Shown: piece by piece, positions 40,451-50,454 of the stretch | Position numbering within the stretch: position 1 is the first letter of the stretch | Layout of the letters: each line of letters begins with the position of its first letter | From: Streptococcus ovuberis | GTDB taxonomy: Bacteria > Bacillota > Bacilli > Lactobacillales > Streptococcaceae | DNA: 64,000 nt | Direction of reading: 5' to 3' | Assembly (NCBI RefSeq): GCF_012396585.1 | Contig: NZ_JAAXPR010000005.1 | Span: 99,123 to 163,122 of the forward strand | Program-made: the position numbers and the translations under genes | Notes under the pieces: model-generated | The model's input: the letters and a program-made list of their open reading frames with translations, nothing else | Databases searched by the model: none | Told to the model about the DNA's origin: nothing

Positions 40451-41326
40451 TTATTCTTGAAGAATATGTGAAGAAGCACCGCGCTCTGCTTCGACAATTT
40501 GAGAGGTTTCCTTTCTTAGATTTAGGTGAGTATCGTAATCCAGTGAAAAAAGGCAGGCGTAGAGAATATCCAGAAGAAAGAGAATCGATTCATCTGTAGC
40601 GAAGGTACTGATTTTTGAATAGAGCTTCTCACGAGTGGATAAACGAAGGATAACGTCGGCATATCTGGTTGTCTGATTATCACCGAGGCTGGTTAAGAGG
40701 AGAAGAGGGATCTGACGTGATGAGAGAATTTCGGCGGTTTGAAGCATTATCTTGGATTCTCCAGAATAGCTGATCATCAGTGCGCAACTCTTTGGATGAG
40801 CTAGGTAAGCCCCAAAATTAACCTCTCCATGTAAATCATGGATTCGGACATCTTTTTGAATGCGAGACATCTGGAGGGCAAATTCTCGGGATAAGAGCAG
40901 ATTGTTGCTAGCAGCAAAGATGTGGATGGTCTGGGCTTGAGCTAAGAGCTGAACAGCTTGATCAAGAGAACTAGGCTCTAGCAGATCCAAGGTTTCTGTG
41001 ATGACTTCTTGCTTTAGTTTGGCTAATTTGTTGGCGATGCGTGGAAAACTATCGTGCTTGGTAAAAGGATAGTTAGCATCTGTATAGGTCAAGGTTTTAT
41101 CCAAGTAATTGAGTTCGGCTAAATAGGCTTTTTTAAACTCTTTCCAGCCTGAAAAATGCAGTTTTTGGGCAACGCGGACTAAAGTGGATTTAGACGAGAA
41201 GGTCTTCTCTGCGATTTGTGTGGTTGTGAGGTATTGTAGTTGGTGACCGGCTTTGAGTATAAAATCAACGATTACTTGCTCGCTAGGGGAAAAGTGGCAG
41301 GTCTCTAATTTCTCTGTGATCAGCAT
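40451..41326 (-). CDS. MurR/RpiR family sugar-responsive regulator
   Basis: 291 residues. N-terminal helix-turn-helix (LTTTQIAEKTFSSKSTLVRV AQKLHFSGWKEFKKAY, about 33-68) and a C-terminal SIS domain (IHIFAASNNLLLSREFALQM, MISYSGESKIML) that binds phosphosugars. It is divergent from an MFS transporter and near a 6-phospho-beta-glucosidase, so it probably senses a phosphorylated sugar from that uptake route. The intergenic region (about 150 bp) should hold its operator; I could not identify one. Confidence 0.9.
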   Translation of the reverse strand: MLITEKLETCHFSPSEQVIVDFILKAGHQLQYLTTTQIAEKTFSSKSTLVRVAQKLHFSGWKEFKKAYLAELNYLDKTLTYTDANYPFTKHDSFPRIANKLAKLKQEVITETLDLLEPSSLDQAVQLLAQAQTIHIFAASNNLLLSREFALQMSRIQKDVRIHDLHGEVNFGAYLAHPKSCALMISYSGESKIMLQTAEILSSRQIPLLLLTSLGDNQTTRYADVILRLSTREKLYSKISTFATDESILFLLDILYACLFSLDYDTHLNLRKETSQIVEAERGASSHILQE

Positions 41327-41474
41327 AAAGCTCCTTTCTATCCTCTCTCATCCCATCGTTCAAAGTATCACGCTCATTTTTGAGAACCTTGTTCCCAAAT
41401 CATCAATTAGGATAGGCATTTATCACTAATCATGGTATCATAACGAAGGAATAAATGCAAAGAGATGGTGATAT

Positions 41475-42644
41475 ATGAAAACTTTTAAGGGTAGCTACCT
41501 AGCATATCTGATGATGTACCTCTTTTACTACTTGGCCTGGGCTTTGTTTTCTGCTTTGATTTCAGTCTATCTTTTGGATTTAGGCTATAAAGCGAGTCAG
41601 GTTTCCTTAGTAGTGTCGTTTTCCTTTGTTGCTTCAATGGTTAGCCAGCCCTTGATCGGTTGGCTCAATGATCGTTTTGGTGCGAAAAAGATAACCGGTT
41701 TTTTGCTTTTAACTAGTTTACCAGGAGGACTTGTCCTTTTGACCAATCAAAATCTAGTGGCCATTGCTCTAGCTTACAGTTGGATTCTGCTTTTAGTTAA
41801 TGGGAGTGTTCCTGTTATGGAAAAAATGGCAACCACTGGTCCTTATGGTTATGGGAAAATCCGAATTTGGGGCACCTTTGGTTTTGCTTTAGGGAATCAG
41901 GTAGCTGGTCTAATTTATGATTATATTGCGCCACAGGCGATTTTTGCAGCCTTTATGGCCAGTATGCTCCTAGCTCTCGTTGGCATTTGGGGAACAGAGG
42001 GGACCCAAGATGATCGTCTGACTCAAACGGCTGAGATCAAGCCACTTGAGCCAGTTCGACTAGCGCTTTTCCAGAATAAGACGTATCTCTTTTACCTGGT
42101 TTTAGCCATGATTGTCTCAGGAGTCATGATGGCTGGCCATACCTATACTCCAGCTATGCTGGAAGATTCTGGGCTATCGGTCAATTTGGCAACAACAGTT
42201 GTGGCTATCTCTGTTCTCTGTGAATCTCCCTTGACTCTTTTTTCTTACAAATTTATGGATCAGATGACCAGCCGTCAGTTGTTTACCGTCGTCCTGGTTC
42301 TAGTTATCGTGCAATTTACGGTTTATGGGTTGAATTTTGGTCTGACTGCCAAGATAGGAATGACTTTGCTAGCCAAACATACAAGCGGTATGCTCTTTAT
42401 TATGACTAATATGAAGATAGTGGCTTCTCTCGTTGATCAGCGCTTTCTGATTACAGCTCTTTCCTTTGTCCAAGTGGCTAGAAGTCTAGGATCCATTCTT
42501 ACCCAGTATTTAGTTGGTCAATTGCTGGATCATGGTTCCTACAGTCTTATGTGTCTTGCTTTGGCTGGTCTAGGCCTCTTAGTTTTAACTCTTCTACCAT
42601 TTTTGCAGCTTCCTAGTGGTCAGGAAAAGCGCCTGTTTAGCTAA
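41475..42644 (+). CDS. Major facilitator superfamily transporter
   Basis: 389 residues with twelve predicted helices. The MFS loop 2-3 motif is GWLNDRFGAKK (about 61-71). LALFQNKTYLFYLVLAMIVS marks the start of the second six-helix bundle. The divergent RpiR regulator and the downstream GH1 enzyme suggest sugar or glycoside transport, but the substrate is not known. ATG 41475 follows gagatggtg, a weak ribosome site. Confidence 0.85.
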   Translation: MKTFKGSYLAYLMMYLFYYLAWALFSALISVYLLDLGYKASQVSLVVSFSFVASMVSQPLIGWLNDRFGAKKITGFLLLTSLPGGLVLLTNQNLVAIALAYSWILLLVNGSVPVMEKMATTGPYGYGKIRIWGTFGFALGNQVAGLIYDYIAPQAIFAAFMASMLLALVGIWGTEGTQDDRLTQTAEIKPLEPVRLALFQNKTYLFYLVLAMIVSGVMMAGHTYTPAMLEDSGLSVNLATTVVAISVLCESPLTLFSYKFMDQMTSRQLFTVVLVLVIVQFTVYGLNFGLTAKIGMTLLAKHTSGMLFIMTNMKIVASLVDQRFLITALSFVQVARSLGSILTQYLVGQLLDHGSYSLMCLALAGLGLLVLTLLPFLQLPSGQEKRLFS

Positions 42645-44368
<1,724 letters not shown>

Positions 44369-44882
44369 TGCCAACGCGTAAGGAGTAGTGACTATCCTGA
44401 CGATTAGATCTTTTGTGTCATCTAATGTTGGCTATAGCCTTCACGGCTAAGGCTATAACACACTAATTGGATACCCCCTTTTTCCAGAAAAAATCCCCTT
44501 TAGGGTGATGGAGATTTTCGAAAAAGGTGTGTGATGTTTAGAACAGCCGATCATGTATTGGCTACTTGTTTAAACGCCAAATCTGAGCACAATGCTCTTG
44601 TCGATGACTTTTGGGTTGGCCGATTACTTAAAAAGAGTTGTCCAATGATCACCCATTAACTCAAATGTTGATTGTCGTTTCGGCATGAGCAGGAAGCAGG
44701 AGTGGCGATAAAACGATGTGTGGATCTTGCCTTTGATAAGGAGAGAAAATTTTAGTTTGCAAGGGCCTATATTTAGTGTATAATCTAGGAAAGCAGATTT
44801 AATCCTTGAGGTGGAGCCTCTTTTGAGACAGTCAGATCAGGATTCGTAATAGCACTTAAGAGATGAGACAGGGAGGCACTGG
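44369..44882. other. Gene-free region with hairpin and promoter
   Basis: 514 bases. TATAGCCTT at 44433 and AAGGCTATA at 44449 form a hairpin that may terminate bglA, though no T run follows. A sigma-A promoter for the next gene is at 44757-44784 (TTGCAA, 16-bp spacer, TATAAT). The stretch between is unremarkable and encodes nothing I recognise. Confidence 0.45.
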
Positions 44883-45710
44883 ATGAACAAGCACTACTTT
44901 TACCTGGACATGGAAACCCACTTTCTAGATGTTCCCTATCTGGGAGAAAAGCGCCGTATTCGTGTGCTTTTGCCTAAGGATTACCATGCGGACACTGAGC
45001 GCCGATACCCTGTGGTTTACATGCATGACGGTCAAAATGTTTTTTACAGTAAGGAAGCTTTTACGGGCTATTCTTGGAAGGTCATTCCGACTCTCAAGCG
45101 CAATCCAGATATTCCACGGATGATTGTTGTCGGCATTGATAATCATATCTCTCGTTTGAACGAATATGCCCCTTGGCGCTTTTCCAATGTGATTTCACCA
45201 GAGGACCAGGATATGGGGGGGAAGGGACTTGAATATGCAGAATTTGTCATGGAAGTAGTCAAGCCCTTTATCGATAAGCAGTATCGGACCAAGGCAGACC
45301 GGAAACACACTGCCATGGTAGGGTCTTCCCTTGGAGGCAATATTACCCAGTTCATGGGGGTTGTTTACCAGGAGCAAATCGGTAGCCTGGGTGTCTTTTC
45401 ATCAGCTAATTGGCTTAATCGAGCGGAGTTTGACCGATTTATTAAGCGTCATCGTCTGGCTCCTGATCAGAGGGTTTACATTCAAGTTGGGACCGATGAG
45501 GGCGATGATACGGATGCGACCTTGACTCAGGGCAATATCAAGCAACTCTATATTGATGAATCCCTGCTATACTACCGTCAGCTCCTAGAGGCAGGCTTGC
45601 CCCTAGAGCATATCAAACTGAATGTCGTTGTCGGTGCTATCCACCATGAGCATGTCTGGGCCAGTTATCTGCCAGAGTGCCTGCGCTTCTTAAGCGAGGA
45701 ATGGGAATAA
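44883..45710 (+). CDS. Esterase family alpha/beta hydrolase
   Basis: 275 residues. YPVVYMHDGQNVF is the esterase D/Fes oxyanion region, HTAMVGSSLGGNITQFMGV holds the nucleophile Ser in GSSLGG (about residue 146), and VGAIHHEHVW gives the catalytic His. The family acts on carboxylic esters, sometimes siderophores or acyl-sugars. First of three functionally similar genes in this area (with 46707 and 47457) that streptococci often carry together. Confidence 0.87.
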   Translation: MNKHYFYLDMETHFLDVPYLGEKRRIRVLLPKDYHADTERRYPVVYMHDGQNVFYSKEAFTGYSWKVIPTLKRNPDIPRMIVVGIDNHISRLNEYAPWRFSNVISPEDQDMGGKGLEYAEFVMEVVKPFIDKQYRTKADRKHTAMVGSSLGGNITQFMGVVYQEQIGSLGVFSSANWLNRAEFDRFIKRHRLAPDQRVYIQVGTDEGDDTDATLTQGNIKQLYIDESLLYYRQLLEAGLPLEHIKLNVVVGAIHHEHVWASYLPECLRFLSEEWE

Positions 45711-45716
45711 AACAAG

Positions 45717-45758
45717 TGTGATACCTCTTGGGGAAAACCAGACGTATCACGCTTTTTT
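45717..45758 (+). terminator. Terminator after the esterase gene
   Basis: GTGATAC and GTATCAC arms with inner paired bases, followed by gcTTTTTTT. Confidence 0.75.
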
Positions 45759-46113
45759 TACAAGATTCTCTCCAGCAACCTATCAATGTAGAAGCTACTG
45801 AAGTACTAGAAAAACGGCCAAAGTTTCAGGATAATTGTTGGCTCAGCTTAAAGGGCTAAAAAAGAAAAAAACTAGCTGGATCAGTCAGGCAGCTGATGGG
45901 ACTAGGCTGAATCATTCATGGCTTCACAGGAGATCCATCAGCGACAAAATGGAGACGCCACAATCAATCCAAAGGAATCCTCGGTTCCTCATCGGTAGAG
46001 CATTAGAATAGCCATTTATAGTGGTGCAAGAAAACTATGAGATGAGTTAAACAGGGAGCGGGAAAGAACTCCAACAAACGAAAAAGCGTTCGTCTTCGCT
46101 TTTTTATTTCAAG

Positions 46114-46399
46114 GTTCAGACCTGAAACTGTCCACTGGACAGTTTTATTCCTACCTCCGCACAGTTGATTAGGTCAGCTTTGAAGCCTAAAAAGCGGACA
46201 AAACTACCAATCAGTAGTGGTTACTTGGTACTAAAGTTCCTTTTGACACTGACGTTGTCAGCTTTATTTCCAACTTCCAAATGTCCCCCGGACCTTTGGA
46301 ACTACACAGGAGAAACGCTAAAACTGGCAAAGTCAGCATTGTTTCTCTCCAATTTCTAGGGGACAAGCTTGGACAGCCTAACCCCAGGCTGTCCAAGCT
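46114..46399. repeat. Cluster of GTCC/GGAC palindromes
   Basis: Within 300 bases there is a perfect palindrome 46125-46145 (AAACTGTCCA then TGGACAGTTT), an imperfect one 46277-46299 (CCAAATGTCC then GGACCTTTGG), and a perfect 14-bp hairpin 46366-46399 (AGCTTGGACAGCCT with AGGCTGTCCAAGCT). TTCAGACCTGAA at 46114 adjoins the first. All share a TGTCC/GGACA core. The surrounding 45760-46700 region has no convincing gene; short open frames there have no ribosome sites or recognisable domains. Confidence 0.7.
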
Positions 46400-46706
46400 C
46401 CCAACCACTGCGTCAAGCTGTTTTTTCTACCATGGTTCCGATAGAGCTGACTTTTTGTCCAGCCTCAGGCAGAAGCAGTTGAGAGACGTATGCTCCAATC
46501 ATCGATGCAATGCTTGCCTGATGGAGAGCAGTCTTGCGGAGGAGTCGGCTTCTCCTTTGGCAAGCAGCAGTTTTGCCAAGGCTTATCAAACAGCGCTGAG
46601 AATCGGTGCAGAAAACAGTTACAGAGATCTTTTTCTGTAATTTTCAGAATTTTATGGTAAAATAACAGTAGACCTATATTACTATAAGAATGAATGAGGA
46701 TTTCCT

Positions 46707-47447
46707 ATGCACTTTGAAGCGTTAAGTCACTGGTCCGGTCAGTTGGGACGGGAAATGGTTTTAAACCGATATGGCCATGCAGGGATGCCAGTTGTCGTTT
46801 TTCCGTCATCTGGTGGTAGTCACAATGAGTATGCTGATTTTGGTATGATTGAGGCTTGTCAGTCCTTTATTGAGGCAGGCAACATCCAGTTTTTTACCCT
46901 GAGTTCTATCGATAGTGAGAGCTGGTTGGCAAATCATAAGCCCGTTCACGATCGTGCCTTGGCCCATCAGGCCTATGATCGCTATGTGATCTTAGAAGCT
47001 ATCCCTTTCATCAAGCATAAGACGGGATGGTTTGATTCCATGATGACCACGGGCTGTTCTATGGGAGCTTACCATGCGCTGAATTTCTTCCTCCAGCACC
47101 CAGATGTTTTCAGCAAGGTCATTGCTCTGTCTGGTGTCTATGACGCTCGTTTCTTCGGGGGTGATTTTGGAGATGATTTGGCAGTCTATTACAATTCTCC
47201 GGCGGACTATATTTGGCAGCAAAACGACGGCTGGTTTATTGACCGCTACCGCCGAGCGGATATTGTTGTCTGTACAGGGCTTGGTGCCTGGGAGCAGGAT
47301 GGCTTGCCGTCTTACTATCAGTTGAAGGAGGCCTTTGCCCAGAAGCAGCTTCCTGCTTGGTTTGATGAATGGGGGACAGATGTTGCCCACGACTGGGAAT
47401 GGTGGCGCGTGCAAATGCCTTATTTTCTGACAGCACTAGGATTTTAG
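46707..47447 (+). CDS. Esterase-like alpha/beta hydrolase
   Basis: 246 residues. The nucleophile elbow is TTGCSMGAYHALNF (Ser near residue 118). MPVVVFPSSGGSHNEYADFG and WGTDVAHDWEWWRVQMPYF (His near 230) complete the hydrolase pattern. The GCSMGAYHA elbow is typical of streptococcal esterases linked to an ATP-grasp gene, which follows here after 9 bp. Substrate unknown. Confidence 0.87.
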   Translation: MHFEALSHWSGQLGREMVLNRYGHAGMPVVVFPSSGGSHNEYADFGMIEACQSFIEAGNIQFFTLSSIDSESWLANHKPVHDRALAHQAYDRYVILEAIPFIKHKTGWFDSMMTTGCSMGAYHALNFFLQHPDVFSKVIALSGVYDARFFGGDFGDDLAVYYNSPADYIWQQNDGWFIDRYRRADIVVCTGLGAWEQDGLPSYYQLKEAFAQKQLPAWFDEWGTDVAHDWEWWRVQMPYFLTALGF

Positions 47448-47456
47448 GAGGTTTTT

Positions 47457-48620
47457 ATGAATTATTTAGTCCTTTCGCCTTATTATCCTGAAAATTTTCA
47501 ACAATTTTCTATTGAATTAGCCAAGAAAGGCATCACGGTTTTAGCCATTGGTCAAGAACCCTATGAACAACTAGGAGCAGATCTACAAGCAGCTTTGACA
47601 GAATATTTCCGAGTGGAAGATCTGGAAAATCTAGATGAAGTTAAGAGAGCAGCGGCCTTCCTCTTTTACAAGCATGGCCCCTTTGATCGGATCGAGTCCC
47701 AGAATGAGCATTGGCTAGAGCACGATGCAGCCTTGCGGGAGCAGTTTAATGTGTTTGGCATGGGCTACAAGCATTTGAAAAAGACCAAGTTCAAGTCTAA
47801 GATGAAGAAGTACTTCAAAAAGGCAGGAATCCCTGTTGTGCCTGGCAAGGTGGCAGAAGAGTTGAAGGATGTTGAAAAAATCGTCAAAAAAATAGGCCTC
47901 CCCTTGATTGCCAAGCCAGATAGTGGTGTCGGAGCTTCGGGTGTCTTTAAGTTGACGGATGAAGCTTCTGTCGAGGCTTTCAAGGAAGCCTGGGATGGGG
48001 AGACACCGTATTTTCTGGAAGCTTTCGTGGACAAGGCGGTTGTCTGCACTTATGACGGCCTAGTTGATCGCGACGGTAACATCATTTACGAGACTAGCTT
48101 GACCTATAACAACACCCCCTTTGACATGGTTCAACATCAGCTGGATATGGGCTACTATGCTGAGAAAGAGATTGATCCTGTCCTAAGAGATTACGGTCGG
48201 GCAGCGGTCAAGGCCTTTGGTATGAAGGAGCGCTTCTTCCATATCGAGTTTTTCCGCTACGAAGATGGTTCCTATGTGGCGATCGAGTACAATAACCGCG
48301 CTGCAGGTGGTTACACCGTTGATGTATATAACCATGGTCATCGGATTAACCTCTTCCACGATTATGCTGCCATGATAGCTGGCGAGACCTTTCCTGAGCG
48401 AGACTTCTCCCAGTATTCCTTTGTGGTGTCGCGACGCCATCAGACCAGTTACCGCTACAGCGATGAGGAGATCAAGGCCAAGTATGGTCAGTACCTGATT
48501 GACCAGAAGGATTTAAAAGGTGCCTTCTCGGAATTGCTGGGTGATGTCAATTATTTCTTTGTATTTGACGAGACAGAATTGATTGATGAGATTTATTCCT
48601 TTGTGACAGAAAATCAATAG
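47457..48620 (+). CDS. ATP-grasp domain protein (carbamoyl-phosphate synthase-like)
   Basis: 387 residues. KTKFKSKMKKYFKKAGIPVV begins the ATP-grasp domain, LIAKPDSGVGASGVFKLTD is the phosphate-binding loop, and RFFHIEFFRYEDGSYVAIEY then NNRAAGG supplies the Mg-binding Glu and Asn. Such enzymes join a carboxylate to an amine, thiol or hydroxyl. The pairing with esterases hints at synthesis and turnover of an ester- or amide-linked small molecule, but no product is known. Confidence 0.87.
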   Translation: MNYLVLSPYYPENFQQFSIELAKKGITVLAIGQEPYEQLGADLQAALTEYFRVEDLENLDEVKRAAAFLFYKHGPFDRIESQNEHWLEHDAALREQFNVFGMGYKHLKKTKFKSKMKKYFKKAGIPVVPGKVAEELKDVEKIVKKIGLPLIAKPDSGVGASGVFKLTDEASVEAFKEAWDGETPYFLEAFVDKAVVCTYDGLVDRDGNIIYETSLTYNNTPFDMVQHQLDMGYYAEKEIDPVLRDYGRAAVKAFGMKERFFHIEFFRYEDGSYVAIEYNNRAAGGYTVDVYNHGHRINLFHDYAAMIAGETFPERDFSQYSFVVSRRHQTSYRYSDEEIKAKYGQYLIDQKDLKGAFSELLGDVNYFFVFDETELIDEIYSFVTENQ

Positions 48621-48665
48621 AAAGAAGGAGACTGGGGGAAAACAGCTAGAGAGGCTGTCTTGCCC

Positions 48666-48768
48666 ATACTCTTTGAAAATCAAAGATAGCCGTTGTAAAC
48701 TTGCTTCGATGAACTCCAGTTCTATCATCAGCTTCGTTTCCTAAGCTAGATTGATTTTCTTTGAGTAT
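48666..48768. repeat. MITE-like repeat with terminal inverted repeats
   Basis: ATACTCTTTGAAAATCAA at 48666-48683 and TTGATTTTCTTTGAGTAT at 48751-48768 are inverted repeats (15 of 18) bounding a 103-bp non-coding unit. The end sequence resembles dispersed streptococcal intergenic repeats beginning ATACTCTT.GAAAATC. It marks the left border of the bacteriocin island. Confidence 0.6.
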
Positions 48769-48773
48769 CAGTC

Positions 48774-49154
48774 TCACTGTTTTTTATAGAGACCATCCAA
48801 GTAAAAGTGAATCTGATTGCGGAGAAAGGTTAACGATTTATTCTCAGTGATATCAATCACGCCAAATACCCGATAATGATTTTTAAAGAGCTCTTCATAA
48901 TCGATATTTTGGCCAATAATAATGATAGTTGCTAGTTCTGAATAAGTTCGTATATCTCGTAAGTAACCGTTCATCTGGTCGGATGTTAAATATTTCGATT
49001 TTATGATAAAATAGGTGGTAGGAGTATAGGAATTATAAGGATAATAAGAGAAAGATAGTTTGATTTTTGAATAAATCTGATGACTGATTAAGTAACCTTT
49101 AATGATGATTGCGCTAAAAATACTTAATGGGGAATAAGGCAAGATGTTAATCAT
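48774..49154 (-). CDS. Receiver-like domain protein without phosphoacceptor, blp-associated
   Basis: 126 residues. The C-terminal 80 residues (YFIIKSKYLTSDQMNGYLRD, IRTYSELATIIIIGQN) follow the strand-helix pattern of the BlpR/ComE receiver (compare FFLDIEI..GLQVAQQIREFDPYASIVFVTTHS in the response regulator at 49704), but the Asp of the phosphorylation site is replaced by Lys and no DNA-binding domain follows. It could be a decoy, a dimerisation partner, or a decayed regulator; I cannot decide. It is expressed from its own direct-repeat promoter, divergent from the LytTR gene. Confidence 0.55.
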   Translation of the reverse strand: MINILPYSPLSIFSAIIIKGYLISHQIYSKIKLSFSYYPYNSYTPTTYFIIKSKYLTSDQMNGYLRDIRTYSELATIIIIGQNIDYEELFKNHYRVFGVIDITENKSLTFLRNQIHFYLDGLYKKQ

Positions 49155-49196
49155 AGTATCCCTGTATCCGTTCTTTTTCGATTATTTAGGAATTTA

Positions 49197-49264
49197 ATTA
49201 TATCAGTTATTGTTGATTTAGTGAGTTTCATTTCCTGAACAGTCATTTAACTTTCCTAAATGGT
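49197..49264 (-). promoter_or_regulatory. BlpR-type direct-repeat promoter of the receiver-like gene
   Basis: On the minus strand, ACCATTTAGGA (49264-49254) and ACTGTTCAGGA (49243-49233) start 21 bp apart; TATAAT follows at 49202-49197, 30 bp beyond the second repeat. Confidence 0.8.
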
Positions 49265-49272
49265 AAAATATT

Positions 49273-49340
49273 ACCATTCAAGACGTTTGGATGACCATTT
49301 GGGATTTGAAGGGAATATGATGTTGCTCCTATGCTATAGT
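49273..49340 (+). promoter_or_regulatory. BlpR-type direct-repeat promoter of the regulatory operon
   Basis: ACCATTCAAGA (49273-49283) and ACCATTTGGGA (49294-49304) start 21 bp apart; TATAGT is at 49335-49340, 30 bp beyond. This implies positive autoregulation of the regulator genes by their own response regulator. Confidence 0.8.
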
Positions 49341-49360
49341 GTTCATAGGAGGATATACCT

Positions 49361-49702
49361 ATGAACTTTATGATTATCAAAGTCAAAGCTGAAACAAAGA
49401 AAGTGTTGCTGTCAGATATCCTATATATCAGATCACATCCATCCAAGCCACATTATATTCAAATTGTGACTGAGACAGAGACCCATGAGTGGTTACAAAA
49501 GCTACAAAACATAGAGGAAATGTATCCGGACTATTTTGTGAGATGTCATCGGTCTAGTCTGGTTAATTGTTCAAAAATTAAGGCTATAAATTCTCGGAAG
49601 AAGCTTATTTTTCTCGGAGAAAAAGGAGAGTATCACATTACTTTTTCCAGACGTCGTTATCAGGATATACTGCTTCAGTGGACTAACAGAGGAGAAATTT
49701 AG
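49361..49702 (+). CDS. blpS: Stand-alone LytTR DNA-binding protein (BlpS-like)
   Basis: 113 residues forming only a LytTR domain: LLSDILYIRSHPSKPHYIQI, then FVRCHRSSLVNCSKIKAINS and the C-terminal strand YHITFSRRRYQDIL. It lacks a receiver. In pneumococcus blpS encodes a similar small DNA-binding protein in the same place before blpR. It may compete with or assist BlpR at the direct repeats. ATG 49361 has aggaggat upstream and the gene ends 1 bp before blpR. Confidence 0.8.
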   Translation: MNFMIIKVKAETKKVLLSDILYIRSHPSKPHYIQIVTETETHEWLQKLQNIEEMYPDYFVRCHRSSLVNCSKIKAINSRKKLIFLGEKGEYHITFSRRRYQDILLQWTNRGEI

Positions 49703-49703
49703 A

Positions 49704-50441
49704 ATGAATATCTTTGTGTTAGAAGATGATTTTCAACAACAAACGAGAATCGAGAAGATTATTACTAAGCTTTTAGAGAAGCATCAAATAGTTCCGAAAA
49801 AATTTGAAATTTCAGGAAAACCGGATCAGTTACTTCAGCTAATCGAAGAAAAAGGAGTGCACCAGCTATTCTTTTTAGATATTGAAATTAGGGAAGAAGA
49901 GCTGAAAGGCCTTCAAGTCGCTCAGCAAATTAGAGAGTTTGATCCTTATGCTAGCATTGTTTTTGTGACAACTCACTCTGAGTTTATGCCCCTATCTTTC
50001 AGATATCAGGTATCTGCCCTAGATTACATTGATAAAGAGCTTGGAGCTACTGAATTTGAATCGCGGATAGACGCGGCTTTATGTCATGTTCATGGTAAGA
50101 AGCATAATGCAGTATCGGATGATTCATTTTATTTCAAGTCAAAACATGCTCAAGTACAATACCCATTCAATGAAGTGTACTATATTGAGACTTCTCCACG
50201 TCCTCATCGTGTTATCCTTTATACCAAAACAGACCGAATGGAATTTACAGCCAGTTTGTCTGATATTTTGAAACAAGATAAACGACTTTTACAATGCCAT
50301 CGTTCATTTGCAATAAATCCAAGAAATGTTGTTAAAGTGGATAGATATGAAAAGCAGGTATATTTTCCTAATGGCTCTTCTTGTTTTATCTCGAGGCAAA
50401 AACTGGAATCAATCTTGGACGCTGTTGATAGGTTGCATTGA
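49704..50441 (+). CDS. blpR: LytTR response regulator of the bacteriocin locus
   Basis: 245 residues. The receiver (1-125) has acidic residues ED at 7-9, phosphoacceptor Asp59 (LFFLDIEI) and Lys in DYIDKEL. The LytTR domain (about 140-240) reads FNEVYYIETSPRPHRVILYT and LLQCHRSFAINPRNVVKVDR. By homology it is phosphorylated by the neighbouring kinase and binds the 21-bp direct repeats found throughout the island. It is 13 bp before the kinase gene. Confidence 0.92.
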   Translation: MNIFVLEDDFQQQTRIEKIITKLLEKHQIVPKKFEISGKPDQLLQLIEEKGVHQLFFLDIEIREEELKGLQVAQQIREFDPYASIVFVTTHSEFMPLSFRYQVSALDYIDKELGATEFESRIDAALCHVHGKKHNAVSDDSFYFKSKHAQVQYPFNEVYYIETSPRPHRVILYTKTDRMEFTASLSDILKQDKRLLQCHRSFAINPRNVVKVDRYEKQVYFPNGSSCFISRQKLESILDAVDRLH

Positions 50442-50454
50442 TTAAGGAGATGGT

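Noticed and set aside
46281..46640. Open frame of 119 residues in the palindrome region
   Set aside because: No ribosome site, no recognisable domain, and it runs through two hairpins; probably non-coding.
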